NCBI GenBank assembly: GCA_963839475.1
Contig: CAWIVH010000021.1
Location: forward strand, 434,001 to 498,000
Direction: 5' to 3'
DNA from: CAWIVH01 sp963839475
GTDB lineage: Bacteria > Acidobacteriota > UBA6911
DNA: 64,000 nucleotides
A program made the translations under genes and the position numbers. Below, piece by piece: positions 24,253 through 32,054 of the stretch. The notes under the pieces were generated by a model. The model did not search any database. It saw only the letters and a list, made by a program, of their open reading frames with translations, and was not told where the DNA came from. Position 1 is the first letter of the stretch. Each line of letters starts with the position of its first letter.

Positions 24253-24909
24253 TTGCGATTACCATTGATGCTGATTTTGCTCATATTCTCCCTCTTATCC
24301 TGGACGATTATCGTTCGCAAATGGTTGACTTTCAAACACATAGCTCATCAGACTCAGTCGTTCATCGCCTTTTTTCGGAAAAGCGCGCGCTTGAGTGAAG
24401 TGAGCGCCGGGTGCGAGCACTATCACGGTACGCCCCTGGTCGGGCTTTTTGAATCGGCCTACCAGGAATTGAATGCACAAATCCAAAGCATCCAGGCCAA
24501 GGAAACCGTGAAATCGACCAACCCGGGACATCCCGTCCTGACTGAGCGAAACATGGTTGGTATTCATCGTTCCATTCAAAGGGCTTCTGCCGCGGAATTG
24601 ACCATGCTGGAACACAACATGAGCTGGCTGGCAACCACCGGTTCCGTAACTCCTTTTATTGGCCTGCTGGGAACCGTTCTTGGGATCATCAACGCTTTTG
24701 AAGGCCTCGGATTCGAAAAAACCGCGTCCATCCAGGCTGTGGCGCCTGGGATCGCGGAGGCTCTGGTGGCAACCGCGGCCGGCCTGTTTGCCGCGATTCC
24801 AGCCGTTATTGCCTACAACCAATTTCTGAATCGCATCAAAAATATCGCTGCCGAGATGGATGATTTCAGCGCCGAATTGCTGAACCTATTCGAAAGGAGC
24901 TTCGGCTAG
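24253..24909 (+). CDS. tolQ: TolQ/ExbB-type proton channel (5' end uncertain)
   Basis: Inner-membrane motor subunit of the Tol-Pal system. The frame encodes three membrane spans and the family motifs: LPLMLILLIFSLLSWTIIVRKW (span 1), then AAELTMLEHNMSWLATTGSVTPFIGLLGTVLGIINAF and GIAEALVATAAGLFAAIPAVIAYN (spans 2 and 3). The first possible start in this frame is TTG 24253, followed by ATG 24268. Neither has a ribosome binding site, and either leaves the N-terminus shorter than usual. A good ribosome binding site (24145-24151) and an ATG (24198) lie upstream in another frame, joined to this one across a C5 run (24239-24243). The gene may therefore be frameshifted or the sequence may contain an indel. 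Co-transcribed with tolR (stop/start overlap). Confidence 0.85.
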   Translation: MRLPLMLILLIFSLLSWTIIVRKWLTFKHIAHQTQSFIAFFRKSARLSEVSAGCEHYHGTPLVGLFESAYQELNAQIQSIQAKETVKSTNPGHPVLTERNMVGIHRSIQRASAAELTMLEHNMSWLATTGSVTPFIGLLGTVLGIINAFEGLGFEKTASIQAVAPGIAEALVATAAGLFAAIPAVIAYNQFLNRIKNIAAEMDDFSAELLNLFERSFG

Positions 24910-25337
24910 TGGCATTCACTACACCTCAGGGCCGAACCGCCACCTCCCTGTCGGACATCAACGTCACTCCGCTGGTGGACGTGATGCTGGTGCTGCTTAT
25001 CATTTTTATGGTAACGGCGCCCATCCTTCAAACCGGGATCGATGTCCAGTTGCCTGAAACCCGGGCGGTTGCAGAGACGACTCAAAATGAGCGAGTTGTT
25101 GTGACCATCAGCCGGGAAGGATTTCTCTATTACGGATCGCAGCAGATTTACCTGGACGCGATCGGCGATCATCTGAAAAAAGATATCAAAGGCCCCAAGG
25201 AAGAGATTTTTCTTAGGGCCGACAAGGATGTCAAATGGGCGTCGATTGTAGCCGTGGTCGACAAGATCAGAGCCGCAGGCTTCAATCAGATCAAACTGGT
25301 GACGAAGCCCTATGTCGAACCGCGCAAGCGCAAATAG
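24909..25337 (+). CDS. tolR: TolR/ExbD-type motor protein
   Basis: Partner of TolQ that couples proton flow to the periplasmic TolA/TonB protein. It has a 142-aa chain with one membrane span after a short cytoplasmic N-terminus: LSDINVTPLVDVMLVLLIIFMVTAPIL, with the essential membrane Asp at residue 24. The periplasmic domain ends IVAVVDKIRAAGFNQIKLVTKP, typical of the family. The start is GTG 24909, overlapping the tolQ TAG by one base with AAAGGAG upstream. Confidence 0.95.
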   Translation: MAFTTPQGRTATSLSDINVTPLVDVMLVLLIIFMVTAPILQTGIDVQLPETRAVAETTQNERVVVTISREGFLYYGSQQIYLDAIGDHLKKDIKGPKEEIFLRADKDVKWASIVAVVDKIRAAGFNQIKLVTKPYVEPRKRK

Positions 25338-25347
25338 GTGGGATGGG

Positions 25348-26151
25348 ATGGCACATCGCGGGACGCTCCTGGATATTTCCCTGATCGAAGAGAAGTATGG
25401 CAGTTGCGTGCTGACTTCACTGGGACTCCACATCGCCGCGGTTGCGTTCCTCATTCTTGCACCTTACATTCTCCCTAGCCCGACTCCAGTACGCATCGGC
25501 AGCGGTCCCGGAGGGGGAATCGGAGGCGAATCCTATTCGGTTGGAATTGCCGATGATCTCGGGGGGGGCGCCGGGATGATCAAGCCCAGCCTCACACCGC
25601 AGCCTCCCGCCCAACCGGTGGAAAAACTGATCAAGGAGGAAAATCCCAAGGCTATACCGATTCCCGACGCAGTGGCCGCGAGGAAAAAGCCGCAGAAAAT
25701 CGCTGAAGCGCCCGCTGTTCCAGGCAAGAAGCCCGTTCCGGCACAGACATCCAAAGTCATTCCCACCGTCCCCCAACCCGGGGCAGGAGGAACCGGCGGC
25801 ATTGGAGGCGGAACCGGAGGGGGGCGTGGCGGAGGCAGCGGGGTTTCCATTGGAGCTGGCACCGGAGGCTTTGGGGATTCCTGGTATGCGAGGGTGGTCG
25901 AGTCGAGGATCAGCCAAAATTGGATCAAGCCGACCGAAGGCATACGAGTGGAAATTATTTACAGCTTCTTTATCGCACCTAACGGGTCGATCTACAATAT
26001 TACAAAAGAGAAGTCATCAGGAAATGAGGCCCTGGATCTGGCCGCCGAAAGAGCCATACGCGCGTCGAATCCGCTGGCGGAGCCACCCCCGGAACTGCGC
26101 AGCCGGCCCGTACAATTCGTGGCACAGTTTGTGTATCCCCCAAACCCTTAG
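25348..26151 (+). CDS. tolA: TolA/TonB-like periplasm-spanning protein
   Basis: A 267-residue protein in the TolA position of the tol cluster. It has a short cytoplasmic N-terminus, one membrane span (about residues 18-40, LTSLGLHIAAVAFLILAPYI), a long Pro/Lys/Gly-rich extended region (glycine-rich around 145-185, GAGGTGGIGGGTGGGRGGG) and a C-terminal TonB-fold domain (WYARVVESRISQNWIKP ... LDLAAERAIRASNPLAEPPPEL). Unlike E. coli TolA there is no long alanine-rich helix, and the C-terminal domain is TonB-like, which is common outside Proteobacteria. ATG 25348 is preferred over an upstream in-frame GTG at 25312 that overlaps tolR. Confidence 0.85.
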   Translation: MAHRGTLLDISLIEEKYGSCVLTSLGLHIAAVAFLILAPYILPSPTPVRIGSGPGGGIGGESYSVGIADDLGGGAGMIKPSLTPQPPAQPVEKLIKEENPKAIPIPDAVAARKKPQKIAEAPAVPGKKPVPAQTSKVIPTVPQPGAGGTGGIGGGTGGGRGGGSGVSIGAGTGGFGDSWYARVVESRISQNWIKPTEGIRVEIIYSFFIAPNGSIYNITKEKSSGNEALDLAAERAIRASNPLAEPPPELRSRPVQFVAQFVYPPNP

Positions 26152-26177
26152 ATAACGAATTTCGCCGGAGGCGATCC

Positions 26178-27515
26178 ATGTCACTGAAGAAAGCGCTGTT
26201 CCTTCTGCTGGCAATTCCCTGCTTCGCGATGATTCTGCCAGCCCAGGAAAAGCCGCAGGTTTTCATCCGCCCCACACCTGGTGAGGAGATTATCCTTGCC
26301 TTGCCTGATATTCAGGCTTCGTCTGCGGAAAAAGCAGTGGAGCTGACGGAGACTCTCCGCACCTTCAACCAGGTATTATGGGATGACCTAAAATTCGCGG
26401 GATTTTTTACGCTAGCGGGAAAAAGCTTCTATCCCTCCAAACCACTGGTGCGCCCGGAGGATCTGGACTACAACGCCTGGAGCGTGCTGCCGTTCAAGGT
26501 GAGTTTTCTCAGCGCCGGAACACTGGAACTGGTCGGAGGGGTGCTGAGGGCCGAACTCAGGCTGTTCGACATGAAGCAACGCAGCATGAGCTTTGGCCAG
26601 CGGATCTCCGGCGATAAGGACCAGGTGCGATCCATGGCTCATCGCTGGGCGGACGAGCTGGTGTACAAGCTTACTGCGGGTCAATCCCGAGGTATTGCTT
26701 CGACAAAAATCGCTTACACCTCACGAAAGGGAAATGCCAAAGAGATCTACACCATGGATTACGACGGGTTCGATCAGCGTCCCTTTACGAGGAACGGGTC
26801 GCTTAACCTGTTCCCTACCTGGGCCCCTGACAATTCCAAATTGAGCTTCGTCAGCTTCAGAACCGGAAAACCTGAAATCAACATACACTCGTATCTGGAC
26901 GGATCAAGGCTTACCTTCCCCTTGTTCAACACGATGGCATCTACTCCCATAATCGGGCCGGATGGGACGACTCTGGCATTTGCTCTAAGCACGCCACGCG
27001 GTGATACAGACATTTTCATCTCCAAAATCGACGGTTCGGACAAGAAAAACATCACAAATCATCCTGCCATCGACACTTCCCCAACCTGGTCCCCTTCCGG
27101 CAAGCAGATTGCCTTTGTGTCCGATCGGGAAACCTCTGCCGGACAAGTTTTCATTTGCGATATGGATGGCGCCAATGTCCGCCGAATCGTCAAGGAGGGA
27201 GGCGACGCCGATTCCCCCAGCTGGTCCCCCGACGGACGATGGCTGGCTTTTCATTGGAAACCTCACATGGCCGAGAGTTACGATATCTATCTGGCAGAAG
27301 TGAGTAGCGGAAAGATTTTCCAGGCAACGAGCAATGCCGGGAGCAATGAAAACCCAAGCTGGGCGCCGGATGGCCGGCACCTGGTATTCCAATCCAACAG
27401 GAACGGAAGTGTGCAAATTTATATCATGCTGGTCGATGGCTCGGAGACACGCATGATTACGAGCCAGGGCAGCAACAGCAGTCCCGCGTGGAGCGGCTAT
27501 ATGCGCCGGGAATGA
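26178..27515 (+). CDS. tolB: Tol-Pal system beta-propeller protein TolB
   Basis: Periplasmic protein that binds Pal. An N-terminal signal peptide (residues 1-23, SLKKALFLLLAIPCFAMILPAQ) is followed by the TolB N-domain (TFNQVLWDDLKFAGFFTLAGKSFYPSKP) and a six-bladed propeller of WD40-like/PD40 repeats: FPTWAPDNSKLSFVSFRTGKPEI, TPTWSPSGKQIAFVSDRETSAGQVF, SPSWSPDGRWLAFHW and NPSWAPDGRHLVFQSNRNGSVQIY are clear. At 445 aa the length is typical. It follows tolA by 26 bp. Confidence 0.96.
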   Translation: MSLKKALFLLLAIPCFAMILPAQEKPQVFIRPTPGEEIILALPDIQASSAEKAVELTETLRTFNQVLWDDLKFAGFFTLAGKSFYPSKPLVRPEDLDYNAWSVLPFKVSFLSAGTLELVGGVLRAELRLFDMKQRSMSFGQRISGDKDQVRSMAHRWADELVYKLTAGQSRGIASTKIAYTSRKGNAKEIYTMDYDGFDQRPFTRNGSLNLFPTWAPDNSKLSFVSFRTGKPEINIHSYLDGSRLTFPLFNTMASTPIIGPDGTTLAFALSTPRGDTDIFISKIDGSDKKNITNHPAIDTSPTWSPSGKQIAFVSDRETSAGQVFICDMDGANVRRIVKEGGDADSPSWSPDGRWLAFHWKPHMAESYDIYLAEVSSGKIFQATSNAGSNENPSWAPDGRHLVFQSNRNGSVQIYIMLVDGSETRMITSQGSNSSPAWSGYMRRE

Positions 27516-27542
27516 AATTATCCTTTCGTTTTCTTGTGATTT

Positions 27543-27573
27543 TTGTATTGTATCGCAGTGGCTGTGCTATATT
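27543..27573 (+). promoter_or_regulatory. Weak candidate promoter for pal
   Basis: TTGTAT (27543-27548) and TATATT (27568-27573) separated by 19 bases, about 95 bases before the pal start, in a 154-bp AT-rich gap after tolB. The spacing is longer than optimal, so this is only a possibility; pal may simply be co-transcribed with tolB. Confidence 0.25.
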
Positions 27574-27669
27574 TGCTTGAAAGTGATCACGCATTATTAC
27601 TAGATGGGTAAGAGGCCGTAAAATGTTAACAGCAAGTAAGTAACTCGGGATTCGAAGGAGGCCCGACCA

Positions 27670-28431
27670 ATGAAGAAATCTCTATCCACGTTCAGCATTT
27701 TGGTGCTTATTCTCGCAGCGGTAGCACTTACTGGAACAGGATGCGCGAAGAAACCGCCGCTTCCGCCACCCGTAGCAAAGACCGAACCACCTCCGCCTCC
27801 GCCGCCCCCACCGGCAGCACCTACTGTCCAGCTTTCAGCTTCCCCATCCACCATTGAAAAAGGACAGTCCACAACGCTGACCTGGTCTTCGAAAAACGCA
27901 ACCAATGTCATGATTGACGGCGGAATCGGCACGGTAGAAGCCAGCGGAACCCGCTCCGTAAGCCCTGGAGCTTCAACCACCTACAAGGTAACCGCTTCTG
28001 GGGCCGGCGGAACCGCTACAGCCGAAACGCGCATCACCGTAACCGTTCCTCCGCCTCCGCCTCCGCCTCCGCGAACCATCAGCGATAGCGAGTTTTTCGC
28101 CTCGAACGTGCGTGATATCTACTTCGACTACGACAAGTACGACATTCGCGAAGATGCCCGAAGTGTCCTGCAGGGCAACGCCCGTTCCCTGGCGGAACGC
28201 GCCGGCATTAAGTTCACGATTGAAGGTCACTGCGACGAGCGCGGGTCGGAAAAATACAATCTCGCGCTGGGAGACAAGCGTGCGAACTCTGCGAAGCAGT
28301 ACCTAGTATCGCAGGGAGTGGCTGCCGATCGCGTCGACACCATCAGCTATGGCGAGGAACGTCAGGTATGCACAGATCATAATGAAGCCTGCTGGCAGCA
28401 AAATCGCCGGGGTCATTTCGTGTTGCGCTGA
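27670..28431 (+). CDS. pal: Peptidoglycan-associated lipoprotein Pal with an inserted Ig-like domain
   Basis: Outer-membrane lipoprotein that anchors the outer membrane to peptidoglycan and is pulled by the Tol complex. The signal peptide ends at TGTGC, with the lipidated Cys at 25. A proline tract (about 29-51) is followed by an Ig-like beta domain (about 52-126, QLSASPSTIEKGQSTTLTWSSKNATNVMIDGGIG...) and a second proline tract (127-134). The OmpA C-terminal domain follows (about 138-253), with IYFDYDKYDIR, IEGHCDERGSEKYNLALGDKRANSAKQYL and QNRRGHFVLR. Typical Pal is about 170 aa with no Ig-like part, so this is an extended variant. ATG 27670 has GGAGG upstream. Confidence 0.93.
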   Translation: MKKSLSTFSILVLILAAVALTGTGCAKKPPLPPPVAKTEPPPPPPPPPAAPTVQLSASPSTIEKGQSTTLTWSSKNATNVMIDGGIGTVEASGTRSVSPGASTTYKVTASGAGGTATAETRITVTVPPPPPPPPRTISDSEFFASNVRDIYFDYDKYDIREDARSVLQGNARSLAERAGIKFTIEGHCDERGSEKYNLALGDKRANSAKQYLVSQGVAADRVDTISYGEERQVCTDHNEACWQQNRRGHFVLR

Positions 28432-28460
28432 TCGACTGCGCTGTCATTCAGGGATTCGTG

Positions 28461-28502
28461 GCCGGAGAGGAGACCTATCCGCACCTCTCCGGCGCGGTTT
28501 TG
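28461..28502 (+). terminator. Intrinsic terminator after pal
   Basis: Perfect 10-bp stem GCCGGAGAGG (28461-28470) / CCTCTCCGGC (28484-28493) with a 13-base loop, followed by GCGGTTTT. It separates pal from cpoB. Confidence 0.75.
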
Positions 28503-28509
28503 TGGCGGA

Positions 28510-28538
28510 TTGAAGCTTGTTCCTGCCTGTGGAATAAT
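28510..28538 (+). promoter_or_regulatory. Candidate sigma-70 promoter for cpoB
   Basis: TTGAAG (28510-28515), a 17-base spacer and AATAAT (28533-28538, 5/6), located directly after the pal terminator and 29 bases before the cpoB ATG. The position and spacing make this one of the better promoter matches in the window. Confidence 0.55.
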
Positions 28539-28567
28539 CCCATACATGCCTGCAGGAGAATAATGCT

Positions 28568-29431
28568 ATGAAACGAGGGAGCTTTATTTTTTTGGCGATG
28601 GCCATGCTTTCGTTCCCCTGGGCGGCACACGCGGGGGTCAAGGAAGAGCTGATGCGGCTTCAAAGCGATGTGCTTGCCATGCAAAATCAAATCCGCCTGC
28701 TGGAAAAAACCTTCAAAGAGCAGACTGATGGTTTGCGTACGCTTCTGGCCCAACTCAATGATCAGGCCGGACAGACAAACCAGCTTCTCTCCAAGGTTTC
28801 CACTGTACTTGAAAATCAGGCTGTCGGCGATAAAACTTCCAGCCAGTCCTTCCTGCAAGAACTGAAAGGGATATCCGCCAAGGTCGACGATACTTCCACA
28901 CGACTGTCCGCGCTCGCGCAGCAGGTTGCGGACATAAAAGTGCAAGCCAAGCCTATCACCCAGAGGCTGTACCAATCGACGCCGTCTGATCCCACAGGCA
29001 TGGCGCTTTCGGCCGATGCCATCTTCAACGAAGCATTCAACGACCTTGTGCAAGGTAACCTGGATCTGGCCATTGAAGGCTTTAATTCTTTTATCAAGAA
29101 TTTCCCGTCCAACGAAAAAGCCGACGACGCGCAATACAACATCGGCGAAGCCTATTACAACAGCGGCAAGGTTCCGCAAGCCATTGCGGCATTCACGCGG
29201 GTCATCAACGATTATCCTGCCGGTAACAAGATTCCGAGCGCGTACTTCAAACGCGCCAAAGCCGAACTGAACCTGCAAGAGCGGGACAACGCCATTGCCG
29301 ATTTCAGATTCGTCATTGAAAAATATCCCGGCGCTCCCGAGAGCAGCCTCGCCAAAGCCGAACTTGAAGCGCTCGGGGTACCCGCGGTCAAACCCGCAGC
29401 GAAACCGGCTCCGGCCCGCCGCAGGCCCTAA
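28568..29431 (+). CDS. cpoB: Tol-Pal associated periplasmic TPR protein CpoB (YbgF)
   Basis: Periplasmic factor that coordinates outer-membrane constriction with peptidoglycan synthesis. Signal peptide residues 1-23 (ending AAHA-GVKEE) are followed by an N-terminal coiled coil (about 25-120, heptad-like LMRLQSDVLAMQNQIRLLEKTF) and then TPR repeats (about 145-265): FNEAFNDLVQGNLDLAIEGFNSFIKNFPSNEKADDAQYNIGEAYYNSGKVPQAIAAF. At 287 aa it is close to the family length. It ends in an alanine/proline tail. AGGAG lies 9 bases before ATG 28568. It completes the tolQRAB-pal-cpoB order. Confidence 0.93.
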   Translation: MKRGSFIFLAMAMLSFPWAAHAGVKEELMRLQSDVLAMQNQIRLLEKTFKEQTDGLRTLLAQLNDQAGQTNQLLSKVSTVLENQAVGDKTSSQSFLQELKGISAKVDDTSTRLSALAQQVADIKVQAKPITQRLYQSTPSDPTGMALSADAIFNEAFNDLVQGNLDLAIEGFNSFIKNFPSNEKADDAQYNIGEAYYNSGKVPQAIAAFTRVINDYPAGNKIPSAYFKRAKAELNLQERDNAIADFRFVIEKYPGAPESSLAKAELEALGVPAVKPAAKPAPARRRP

Positions 29432-29460
29432 CGCTCATCCAATCATCAGGAAGGTGACTC

Positions 29461-29901
29461 ATGGCATCTCTCAACAAAGTAATGCTCATCGGGAATCTGG
29501 GACGGGATCCTGAAATTCGTTTTACTCCGGAAGGCAGTCAGGTAGCCAGTTTCAGCATCGCCACCAGCGAAAACTGGACGGATAAAAACGGAACGCGACA
29601 GGAGAGAACCGAGTGGCACAACATCCAGGCATGGAACAAACTTGCCGACCTTGCCAAGCGCTACCTTCAGAAGGGACGCCAAGTATATATTGAAGGAAGG
29701 ATCCGGACCCGAGAGTGGGACGACAAGGACGGCAATAAGCGGCGTACCACGGAGATTATTGCCAGCAACATGGTTCTGCTGGGCTCTCGTCCGGGCGGAG
29801 CAGAATACGGCTCCTCGCCTCAGCCGGTGCCTCGCCCCGCAGCGGAGCCTGAACCCGGAACCCAGGAAGCCATGATTACCGACGAAGATATTCCGTTTTA
29901 G
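29461..29901 (+). CDS. ssb: Single-stranded DNA-binding protein
   Basis: Binds and protects single-stranded DNA and recruits partner proteins. The 146-aa chain has the OB-fold (NKVMLIGNLGRDPEIRFTPEGSQVASFSIATSENW ... ERTEWHNIQAWNKLADLAKRYLQKGRQVYIEGRIRTREWDDKDGNKRRTTEIIA), a short flexible tail and the diagnostic acidic C-terminal tip ITDEDIPF used for protein contacts. It starts 29 bp after cpoB with AGGAAGGTG upstream and ends before a strong hairpin. Unusually it is next to tol-pal rather than ribosomal protein genes. Confidence 0.97.
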   Translation: MASLNKVMLIGNLGRDPEIRFTPEGSQVASFSIATSENWTDKNGTRQERTEWHNIQAWNKLADLAKRYLQKGRQVYIEGRIRTREWDDKDGNKRRTTEIIASNMVLLGSRPGGAEYGSSPQPVPRPAAEPEPGTQEAMITDEDIPF

Positions 29902-29935
29902 CCTGAACCCAGGCTTCCCCCCTTCCCGATCCGAA

Positions 29936-29969
29936 AGAGCGCCCCGTGGAATGGATTCCAGGGCGCTCT
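29936..29969. terminator. Hairpin between convergent ssb and dnaC-like genes
   Basis: AGAGCGCCC (29936-29944) pairs with GGGCGCTCT (29961-29969), and inside it TGGAAT pairs with ATTCCA, giving a 15-bp stem with a two-base bulge and a GG loop. No T run follows on either strand, so termination may be weak or factor-dependent, but the place (between two convergent genes) fits. Confidence 0.55.
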
Positions 29970-29999
29970 GCAGATTTCCCATCGCCAATGAACGGGATG

Positions 30000-30773
30000 C
30001 TAAAAACGGTAGGTGGCCTGCCGGATTTCCTTGCGGAAATCTTTTCCCCTTACATCCACTACTTTGCACATCTCATAAAGCCGGCTGCGCAGGCGGGCGC
30101 CGATGCGGTCCGTCAAGGTTTCCTCCCGGACATTTCCGGCCGATAATCTCTCTCTCGATCCTTCCGGTTCGCCGCCCGCAGCAGCGTCCAGGTAATTGGA
30201 GGTGAAGATCGTCGTTTTCTTGTCGTTATATCGGGAATTGATGATAAAGGCGACAGTTTCACGAACCCAATCGGTGGGTTTATTGGAGCCCAATTCGTCG
30301 AGCACGAGCACGTTTGCCTCGAGTACCGGCCGCAGTATGGCAATTTCGGAGGTCTGGGAGACCGCATTCCAGCTGCCTTGAATCTCCCTCAGCAGATCAC
30401 GGAAATCGTAGAAAAGACCGGTGTCCCCCTTTTCGCAAATCACCTGCTTGAGCAAAGCTACCGCCAGATGCGTCTTGCCTACCCCACAGGGTCCGAGGAA
30501 CAGCAGCCCCACATCAATCAAAGGATAGCGCTCCAGAAATCGGGATACATCCGCCTTCGCTTTTTTCTGCGAGGGATCATTCGGCATATAGGAATCGAGA
30601 TCACAATGCTCGTAGCGCTTTGGGATACGCGCTTCGGCGAGAAGCCTTTCGGCGCGTCCTGCCTGCAGACAACGGCAATGCTTGAGCGCGCCGGAGGGGT
30701 CGGTTCGCTCCCAGCCGGTTCCCGAGCAAAAGGTGCAATTTTCTGAAGCGAGTGACTCGTTTTTATTCATCAC
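30000..30773 (-). CDS. DnaC/IstB-like AAA+ ATPase (putative helicase loader)
   Basis: A 257-aa ATPase of the DnaC/DnaI/IstB group. The N-terminal Cys cluster C13xxC16-SGTGW ... C33-x-C35 is probably zinc-binding. Walker A is LGPCGVGKTHLAVALL (about 92-107), Walker B VLVLDELG, sensor I-like TIFTSNY and an arginine-finger region RIGARLRSRLYEM. Chromosomal, non-transposon copies of this type usually load the replicative helicase, and the neighbour ssb fits replication. There is no transposase next to it, so an IstB role is unlikely. It is the last gene of a minus-strand run beginning at the AhpD-like gene. Confidence 0.85.
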   Translation of the reverse strand: MMNKNESLASENCTFCSGTGWERTDPSGALKHCRCLQAGRAERLLAEARIPKRYEHCDLDSYMPNDPSQKKAKADVSRFLERYPLIDVGLLFLGPCGVGKTHLAVALLKQVICEKGDTGLFYDFRDLLREIQGSWNAVSQTSEIAILRPVLEANVLVLDELGSNKPTDWVRETVAFIINSRYNDKKTTIFTSNYLDAAAGGEPEGSRERLSAGNVREETLTDRIGARLRSRLYEMCKVVDVRGKDFRKEIRQATYRF

Positions 30774-30870
30774 GGACGATACAGCACAATCTGGCTGCTC
30801 CTATATTGCAGCCCTACATTCCGGCTGCCCTAAGCCCCGGTGAAAGCAGGGGTCGCGACGCGCGGCCCCG

Positions 30871-32007
30871 TTAAGGATTCGGTTTTTCCGGTGGCGCTTT
30901 TTTTTCGGAGTCCGTATCCGGCACGGAATCCGTAGCTAGCTGGATCGCTTTCAGCTCTGAGAACATCTTCTGGATATTGGCCGGATAGAAATTAGCGAAG
31001 GAATACGCTGAATATTTCGCCGGGAGCTTGGAATCGCGCACCACCTGTTCAATCGCCTCCCCTCGGCCAATAGCACCTTCCACCATGGTCTTCAGATCTT
31101 CAAAATACCCCAGAAAATTCTCAACATCGCGCTTGACTCCGGGAGGTCCATGCCCGGGCACGAAGCGATCCGCTTCCAGCTTCATAACTTCACCCAGTGT
31201 CTTCATCCAGTCGAGGATGAAGGCATCCTGCACATTCGGGAGTGCCGCATTGAAAAAGAGATCTCCCAGAAAAGCGATTTTCTCTGAAGGAACCAGGAGG
31301 ATCAAATCGCCTTCGGTATGTCCCTTGCCCGGCACGATAAGTCGCACTTCACTCTGGCCTTCCTTAATCGTGAGAGCGTCCTCCACAGCGACCACCGGTG
31401 CCACGATCTTCTGCCGTGACATCCGAAACAGGAAGGCCTCCCGCGAGCTAATCTGTTTCCTCAACTCCTCCTTCTGAGCGGGAGTTTCGGCCTTGAGCTG
31501 ATCCTTCTTCAGTCGATCCAGCTGCCCCTGAGCGGCAGCCAGCATCCGGTTCATGGAAGGAAGATCTTTCTGCAGAATATCCCGGCGGGCAGGCGCACTG
31601 GCAATAATTTGTTTAGCTTTCGGGAACGCCTGATTCCCATGGGTGTGGTCAGGATGAAAATGGCTGTTGACCAGATACTTCACCGGCTTGGATGTGACGG
31701 CGGCAATTTTTTCCGAAAGCACCTGGCCCGCTTCAGGGGTGAAATGCGTGTCAAATACAAGAACCGAGCGTTCCAGGATGACAACTCCGGAGTTGCTCAC
31801 GGCATTGCCATCTCCGGAGGCCACATAAACGTAGACATTCTCCGCCAGCTTTTTGAAATCATCAGAAGGAAAAACCTGGAAGGAAGACCCTGCCACAAAA
31901 AGCCAGGTCGAGATCCGAAGGAAGGTTGGACGTATTCGGTTCAGGAAGAAAATAGAATTCTTTCGCCGCTCGCGCCTGAAAAGGTACCCGAACATAGAAC
32001 TAGTCAC
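30871..32007 (-). CDS. Metallo-beta-lactamase-fold hydrolase, exported or membrane-anchored
   Basis: A zinc hydrolase of the MBL superfamily, 378 aa. An N-terminal hydrophobic segment (about 27-46) suggests a signal or anchor. Metal ligands are H116-x-H118-x-D120-H121 (NSHFHPDHTHGN), H230 (GKGHTEGDL), D249 (FLGDLFF) and H286 (VPGHGPP). Between the second and third ligand sets lies a charged helical insertion (about 150-198) not present in minimal members. The overall order resembles the SoxH / quinoprotein-relay type MBL proteins of unknown substrate. The start is uncertain: GTG 32007 or ATG 31995. It is downstream of htrA by 47 bp. The substrate cannot be deduced. Confidence 0.85.
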   Translation of the reverse strand: MTSSMFGYLFRRERRKNSIFFLNRIRPTFLRISTWLFVAGSSFQVFPSDDFKKLAENVYVYVASGDGNAVSNSGVVILERSVLVFDTHFTPEAGQVLSEKIAAVTSKPVKYLVNSHFHPDHTHGNQAFPKAKQIIASAPARRDILQKDLPSMNRMLAAAQGQLDRLKKDQLKAETPAQKEELRKQISSREAFLFRMSRQKIVAPVVAVEDALTIKEGQSEVRLIVPGKGHTEGDLILLVPSEKIAFLGDLFFNAALPNVQDAFILDWMKTLGEVMKLEADRFVPGHGPPGVKRDVENFLGYFEDLKTMVEGAIGRGEAIEQVVRDSKLPAKYSAYSFANFYPANIQKMFSELKAIQLATDSVPDTDSEKKAPPEKPNP

Positions 32008-32054
32008 CCCACCGGAGGCACGATCCGTCGAAGAGGCACAGGCGCCGAACCCCG

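Noticed and set aside
24072..24341. An 89-codon minus-strand frame before tolQ
   Set aside because: It overlaps the tolQ promoter, ribosome binding site and 5' end, has no ribosome binding site of its own and no family pattern.
27780..28075. Short tandem CCN repeats in pal considered as a repeat array or CRISPR-like element
   Set aside because: They are in-frame proline codons flanking an Ig-like domain, with no spacers or constant repeat unit.
30000..30773. IstB transposase helper
   Set aside because: There is no IstA transposase, terminal inverted repeat or target duplication nearby; the Cys-rich N-terminus and chromosomal context fit a helicase loader better.
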